A stretch of 64,000 bases of DNA, taken from contig JAFLEF010000030.1 in the NCBI GenBank assembly GCA_017309115.1, positions 25,575 through 89,574 of the forward strand, written 5' to 3'. Positions within the stretch are counted from its first letter, which is position 1; each line of letters opens with the position of its first letter. This document shows, one piece after another, positions 60,851-64,000 of this stretch. The DNA is from Verrucomicrobiota bacterium. Its GTDB lineage: Bacteria; Verrucomicrobiota; Verrucomicrobiia; Limisphaerales; UBA9464. The notes beneath the pieces were generated by a model. It searched no databases. It was given only the letters and a program-made list of their open reading frames with translations, and was not told the DNA's origin. A program made the translations under genes and the position numbers.

Positions 60851-63502
60851 TCACTCCGCGTTGAATTGGATCCAGTCGAGGTTCATTAGGCCGCCCTGCC
60901 CGGGATTGCGGAAGACAATGAAGACGTTGTCCCGGGTTCCCTTGGGAAGCGGGGCGGTGAGTTCCTTCCAGGTTTCCCAGCCGCCGGTGGGCTGGACTGC
61001 AAACTCAGCCACCACGGGGCCGGTCGCCGAGCCCTGTCGCACCTCGACCGCTCCGCCAGCACCTGCGCTGGCTACTCGGACGGTGACGCTCCGGGCGTCC
61101 GCCAGATTCAGCGAACCCAGCTCCACCACACCGCCATGCTCGATGGCCCCCAAGTAGCCGCCGAGAACTTTGGCGCCTCGGATTGCCCCGGCCTGCTCAG
61201 CTTCCAAGCGCCGCGGACGCAGTTGCAGGGTGGTTCGGCCGGCCAGGGATCCCGCCGGCGCGCGGCCCTGATCGGTATAGGCGGCCTCCAGCCAACCATT
61301 GGAGGCCCCTTCCTTGGGACCGCTGACACTCCCCCGGAGTCCGCGCGTGAAGTTGGCGCCCAGTTTCCCGGCTTCGAGGGCGTAGACCCAACGCACCATC
61401 AGTTGGGCCTGATCTGGCGTGAGGTTCGGATGCGGCAACATCGGGAGTTCGCCCCAAACTTTGCTGCTGCCCTGGAGCACGCGTTTGACGCTGGCGTCGA
61501 GGGCGCCGGGTTGTCCGCGGTAGCGATTGGCCACTTCGAGCAGGGGCGGACCGACAATCTTGGTTTCCAGGGCGTGGCAGTTGAAACAGTCGCTCTGCTT
61601 CATCAAGGCCAGTCCCGGCTCGTCCGCGGGTTCCCGTCCGTCGCCGCGGCCCCACTTGGCGCTGACGTACACCTGCGCCTCCATGATTTCCTCGGCGCTG
61701 TTGGAGTCGCCGTCCTCGAGATCCTGGACGCGCACCTCGTACTCCACCGGTTTGCCCGGAGTGAAGAAGTCGCCGGATTGGGGCGAGAGAAAGCGGACCA
61801 CCGGTAGGGAATTGCCCACGACGAGTGGAATTTGGGTGGTGCCTCGGGCGCCCGACGGATCGGTCACCCGCAGTTCCAGGACAAAATTGCCGGGTTCGGT
61901 GAGCGTCACTTGGGCCTCGGCGGTGGTGGCCAGCGAACGGTCACCGGGTTGCAGGCGCCAGTCATAGGTGAGGGCATCGCCGTCCCGGTCGATGGATCCG
62001 GCGGCGGAGAGCGTCAGGGTCAGAGGTTCGCGTCCGGCGGACGGCGTGACGGTGCCGCGGGCGACGGGCGCGAGATTACCGCGTTGATAGGAAATTTTGA
62101 TCAGCTTGGCGTCTGGGTTGACGCCCCAGGTCTCGCCGTAGTCGAGGAGATACAGGCAGCCGTCCGTTCCGAACTGGGAATCCACGACCCGGCGGATCAC
62201 AAACTCGCCGCGTTGTTCGGCGGCGGCGACCCGGCCGCGGTCATTGGCCAGGGTGACTCCCGGGAACGGCTCGATGCCGACCAGATCGGACTGCGGGTTG
62301 AGCCGGGCCCATTTCACAAAGGGGCGCTGCCAATCGTAGAAGAGCAGGCAGTTGTCGTAGTGTTCGGGAAAGCCTCCGGTCTGGGCGAATTCCGGCCGGT
62401 AATGAAACACCGGTCCGGCACAGGCAGTCCGACCGCCGCTGCCCAGCATGGGGAATTCCCTGGAATCACCATAGGGCCAGTAAATGAACGCGGGTTGGGC
62501 GGGAGGCAGAATCTTGGCGCCGGTGTTATTGCGACCCAGGTTTTCCGGACGGGCGGGATCGAACTTCGGTCCGAGGGTGCGGGTCGCGAAGTCGTAGCGC
62601 GCGTACGGGGCGTTGGGTCCGACGAAGTACGGCCAACCGAAATTGCCGGGGGCCTTGGCCTGATTGATCTCGTCGTAACCGCGGGATCCCCGGGGGCCGT
62701 CGCCGCCGGCATCGGGACCGACTTCGCCCCAGTAGATGTATCCCGTCCGCGAATCGACACTGAGGCGCCACGGATTCCGACAGCCCATCACGTAGATTTC
62801 GGGGCGTCCCTGTGAGCCATCTTTTGGGAAGAGATTGCCGTCGGGAATGGTGTAACCGCCGGCGGCAGTGGGTCGGATGCGCAGGATTTTTCCGCGGAGA
62901 TCAGCGGTGTTGGCCGGGGCATCCTGTGCGTCGTATTCTTCGCGACCGGGACGTTCGTCGATCGGCGCATAGCCGTCGGAGTCACCGGCGGGATGCGTGT
63001 TGTCGCCGGTGGAGATGAACAGATTTCCATCCGGAGCGAATTCGACCGAGCCGGCGTGATGGCAGCAGTCCTTGCGTTGTTCCGGAAACTCCAGGACGAC
63101 GGTCTCGCTGGTCGGAACCAGTCGGTCGCCGTCCATCACGAATCGGCTCAAGCGTTGGCCGGTGTGGTTGGTGGGCGAGTAGTAGAGGTAGATCCAGTGG
63201 TTTTGGGCGAACTGCGGATCGAGGGCGAATCCGAGGAACCCGTTTTCCTGGCCAGTGAACACGGGAACTTCGCCGGCCTCCACAATCTGGCTGGAGCCGG
63301 GCTTCCACACGCGCAGTTTTCCGCTGATCTCGTTGAAGAAGATTCGGCCATCCGGAGCCACCTCGAGTTCCATCGGTTGAACCAGTCCAGTCGCCAGTGT
63401 CTCGGGTTTGAAGCGGTAATCGGGTGGCGCGTCGGCGGCGGCGAGGGAGCCGACGGTCGCGAACGCCACGAAGGCGAATCGGAGGAGGGACGGGAAATTC
63501 AT
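60851..63502 (-). CDS. PQQ-sugar dehydrogenase fused to PKD, cytochrome c and CBM domains
   Basis: This 883-aa exported protein (signal MNFPSLLRFAFVAFATVGSL, ending AAA) starts with a soluble glucose/sorbosone dehydrogenase propeller (residues about 30-480): QPMELEVAPDGRIFFNEISG, GFLGFALDPQFAQNHWIYLY, CCHHAGSVEFAPDGNLFIST and MGCRNPWRLSVDSRTG. Then come a PKD-like domain (about 490-570), a class I cytochrome c with C639-F-N-C642-H643 and a later Met (LPMLPHP), and a C-terminal carbohydrate-binding-like domain (GWETWKELTAPLPKGTRDNV). It probably oxidises a sugar in the periplasm and passes electrons to its own heme. Confidence 0.92.
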   Translation of the reverse strand: MNFPSLLRFAFVAFATVGSLAAADAPPDYRFKPETLATGLVQPMELEVAPDGRIFFNEISGKLRVWKPGSSQIVEAGEVPVFTGQENGFLGFALDPQFAQNHWIYLYYSPTNHTGQRLSRFVMDGDRLVPTSETVVLEFPEQRKDCCHHAGSVEFAPDGNLFISTGDNTHPAGDSDGYAPIDERPGREEYDAQDAPANTADLRGKILRIRPTAAGGYTIPDGNLFPKDGSQGRPEIYVMGCRNPWRLSVDSRTGYIYWGEVGPDAGGDGPRGSRGYDEINQAKAPGNFGWPYFVGPNAPYARYDFATRTLGPKFDPARPENLGRNNTGAKILPPAQPAFIYWPYGDSREFPMLGSGGRTACAGPVFHYRPEFAQTGGFPEHYDNCLLFYDWQRPFVKWARLNPQSDLVGIEPFPGVTLANDRGRVAAAEQRGEFVIRRVVDSQFGTDGCLYLLDYGETWGVNPDAKLIKISYQRGNLAPVARGTVTPSAGREPLTLTLSAAGSIDRDGDALTYDWRLQPGDRSLATTAEAQVTLTEPGNFVLELRVTDPSGARGTTQIPLVVGNSLPVVRFLSPQSGDFFTPGKPVEYEVRVQDLEDGDSNSAEEIMEAQVYVSAKWGRGDGREPADEPGLALMKQSDCFNCHALETKIVGPPLLEVANRYRGQPGALDASVKRVLQGSSKVWGELPMLPHPNLTPDQAQLMVRWVYALEAGKLGANFTRGLRGSVSGPKEGASNGWLEAAYTDQGRAPAGSLAGRTTLQLRPRRLEAEQAGAIRGAKVLGGYLGAIEHGGVVELGSLNLADARSVTVRVASAGAGGAVEVRQGSATGPVVAEFAVQPTGGWETWKELTAPLPKGTRDNVFIVFRNPGQGGLMNLDWIQFNAE

Positions 63503-63599
63503 GGCGAAGACTGCTCTTCGGACGCAACCGCATTCAATCCGCGACTGGGAGAGGTTAATTTGGAAAACATGAAAACAGGAAGGGGAGCGGGGAGACGGG

Positions 63600-64000
63600 G
63601 CGGTAAGCGGTAGGCGGTAAGAGGCAAGCGGTGGGGCGACGCTCCGCGGAGCCGTACGTGTGTGGACGGGTAACGCGTGATTCGTCGGGACGTCGGCGGC
63701 TCGGGTGGAACCTCGCCCTACCGGGGGGTGGGGAAAGCTGAGAGCTGAGAGCTGAGAGCTGAGAGCTGAGAGCTGAGAGGTCGGAAGGGGAAGGGGTCGG
63801 CAAGCGGTGGGGCGACGCTCCGCGGAGCCGTACGTGTGTGGAGTCGTGACGCGTTGACTTCGTCGGGACGTCGACGGCTCGGGTGGAACCTCGCCCTACC
63901 GGGGGGTGGGGAAAGCTGAGAGCTGAGAGCTGAGAGCTGAGAGGTCGGAAGGGGAAGGGATCGGGAAGCGGTGGGGCGACGCTCGGCGGAGCCGTACGTG
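63600..64000. repeat. Palindromic elements and heptamer arrays in tandem (continues past window)
   Basis: Complete element copies lie at 63630-63722 and 63806-63900, with ends GGTGGGGCGA/TCGCCCTACC. A third begins at 63970 and runs off the window. Between them are GCTGAGA arrays of six units (63736-63779) and four units (63914-63943). The tandem period therefore changes from 176 to 164 bp. The stretch 63503-63599 holds nothing I can name. Confidence 0.9.

Noticed and set aside
60146-60889. Several frames of 90-170 codons on both strands
   Set aside because: They are translations of the 193-bp repeat units, identical from unit to unit, with no start-site or family support.
63503-64000. Possible tRNA or small RNA in the repeat-rich end
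   Set aside because: The palindromes are dispersed repeat elements; no cloverleaf with a T-loop (GTTCRA) in the right position was found.

Overview
The window looks like chromosomal DNA of a Verrucomicrobiota bacterium, probably from the Pedosphaera/Limisphaera side of the phylum. This is inferred from gene content, not measured. The clues are high GC, very large secreted proteins (SBBP/FG-GAP, Ig-like, lamin-tail and CotH), Ser/Thr kinases carrying WD40 repeats or many membrane helices and paired with ECF sigma factors, a DUF1080 protein, a PQQ-sugar dehydrogenase fused to cytochrome c, a PEP-CTERM protein, a PEP-CTERM-type CAAX protease, and intergenic spaces filled with short repeats. No rRNA, tRNA, phage, plasmid origin or CRISPR array is recognisable.

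Layout. 1-6865 (minus): a three-gene run of secreted proteins ending in a giant SBBP/FG-GAP protein cut by the window edge. 6958-11248 (minus): ECF sigma factor followed by a WD40 Ser/Thr kinase. 11473-14447 (plus): CAAX-type protease and htpG with a strong terminator. 14523-18965: an accessory island with a frameshifted pseudogene, then small plus-strand genes separated by attC-like imperfect palindromes, plus an IS110 transposase fragment. 19500-26452: AraC regulator, secreted WD40 protein, SGNH hydrolase, PNPOx-like protein, DUF1080 protein and two paralogous lipoproteins. 26680-34404: two large secreted proteins sharing a repeated module, the second carrying a CotH domain. 34470-41482: mutarotase, DPM1-like glycosyltransferase, pyruvate phosphate dikinase, HEAT-repeat protein and GNAT acetyltransferase. 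41575-45560: a second kinase/ECF pair in the opposite gene order. 45899-50752: aldehyde dehydrogenase, two pilin-like paralogues (one degenerate), a GT2, a PlsC-type acyltransferase and a Dabb protein. 51003-57553: a phosphodiesterase-TPR-sulfotransferase fusion, PEP-CTERM protein, GT4, RluA-type pseudouridine synthase and a DUF6580-like membrane protein. 57709-63502: alpha/beta hydrolase, TAT-exported TolB-like protein and PQQ dehydrogenase-cytochrome c fusion.

The most unusual part is 15352-18965. At least five elements there have the architecture of integron attC sites: a 5' RYYYAAC-like box, a 3' GTTRRRY-like box, and arms that pair almost perfectly except for single unpaired bases on the 5' arm at conserved places. 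Between them lie lone plus-strand genes, several resembling immunity-protein families (DUF6881-like, SUKH/SMI1-KNR4, DUF4279, DUF1851/Tdi1). No integron integrase is in the window, so this resembles a cluster of attC sites lacking an integrase.

The second theme is repeats. Intergenic regions carry (i) GCTGAGA heptamer arrays, (ii) a 90-95 bp palindromic element with ends GGTRGGGCGA/TCGCCCYACC, (iii) TAAGCGG/GGGAAGC arrays and (iv) four tandem units of exactly 193 bp. They sit tightly against genes and supply some of their stop codons.
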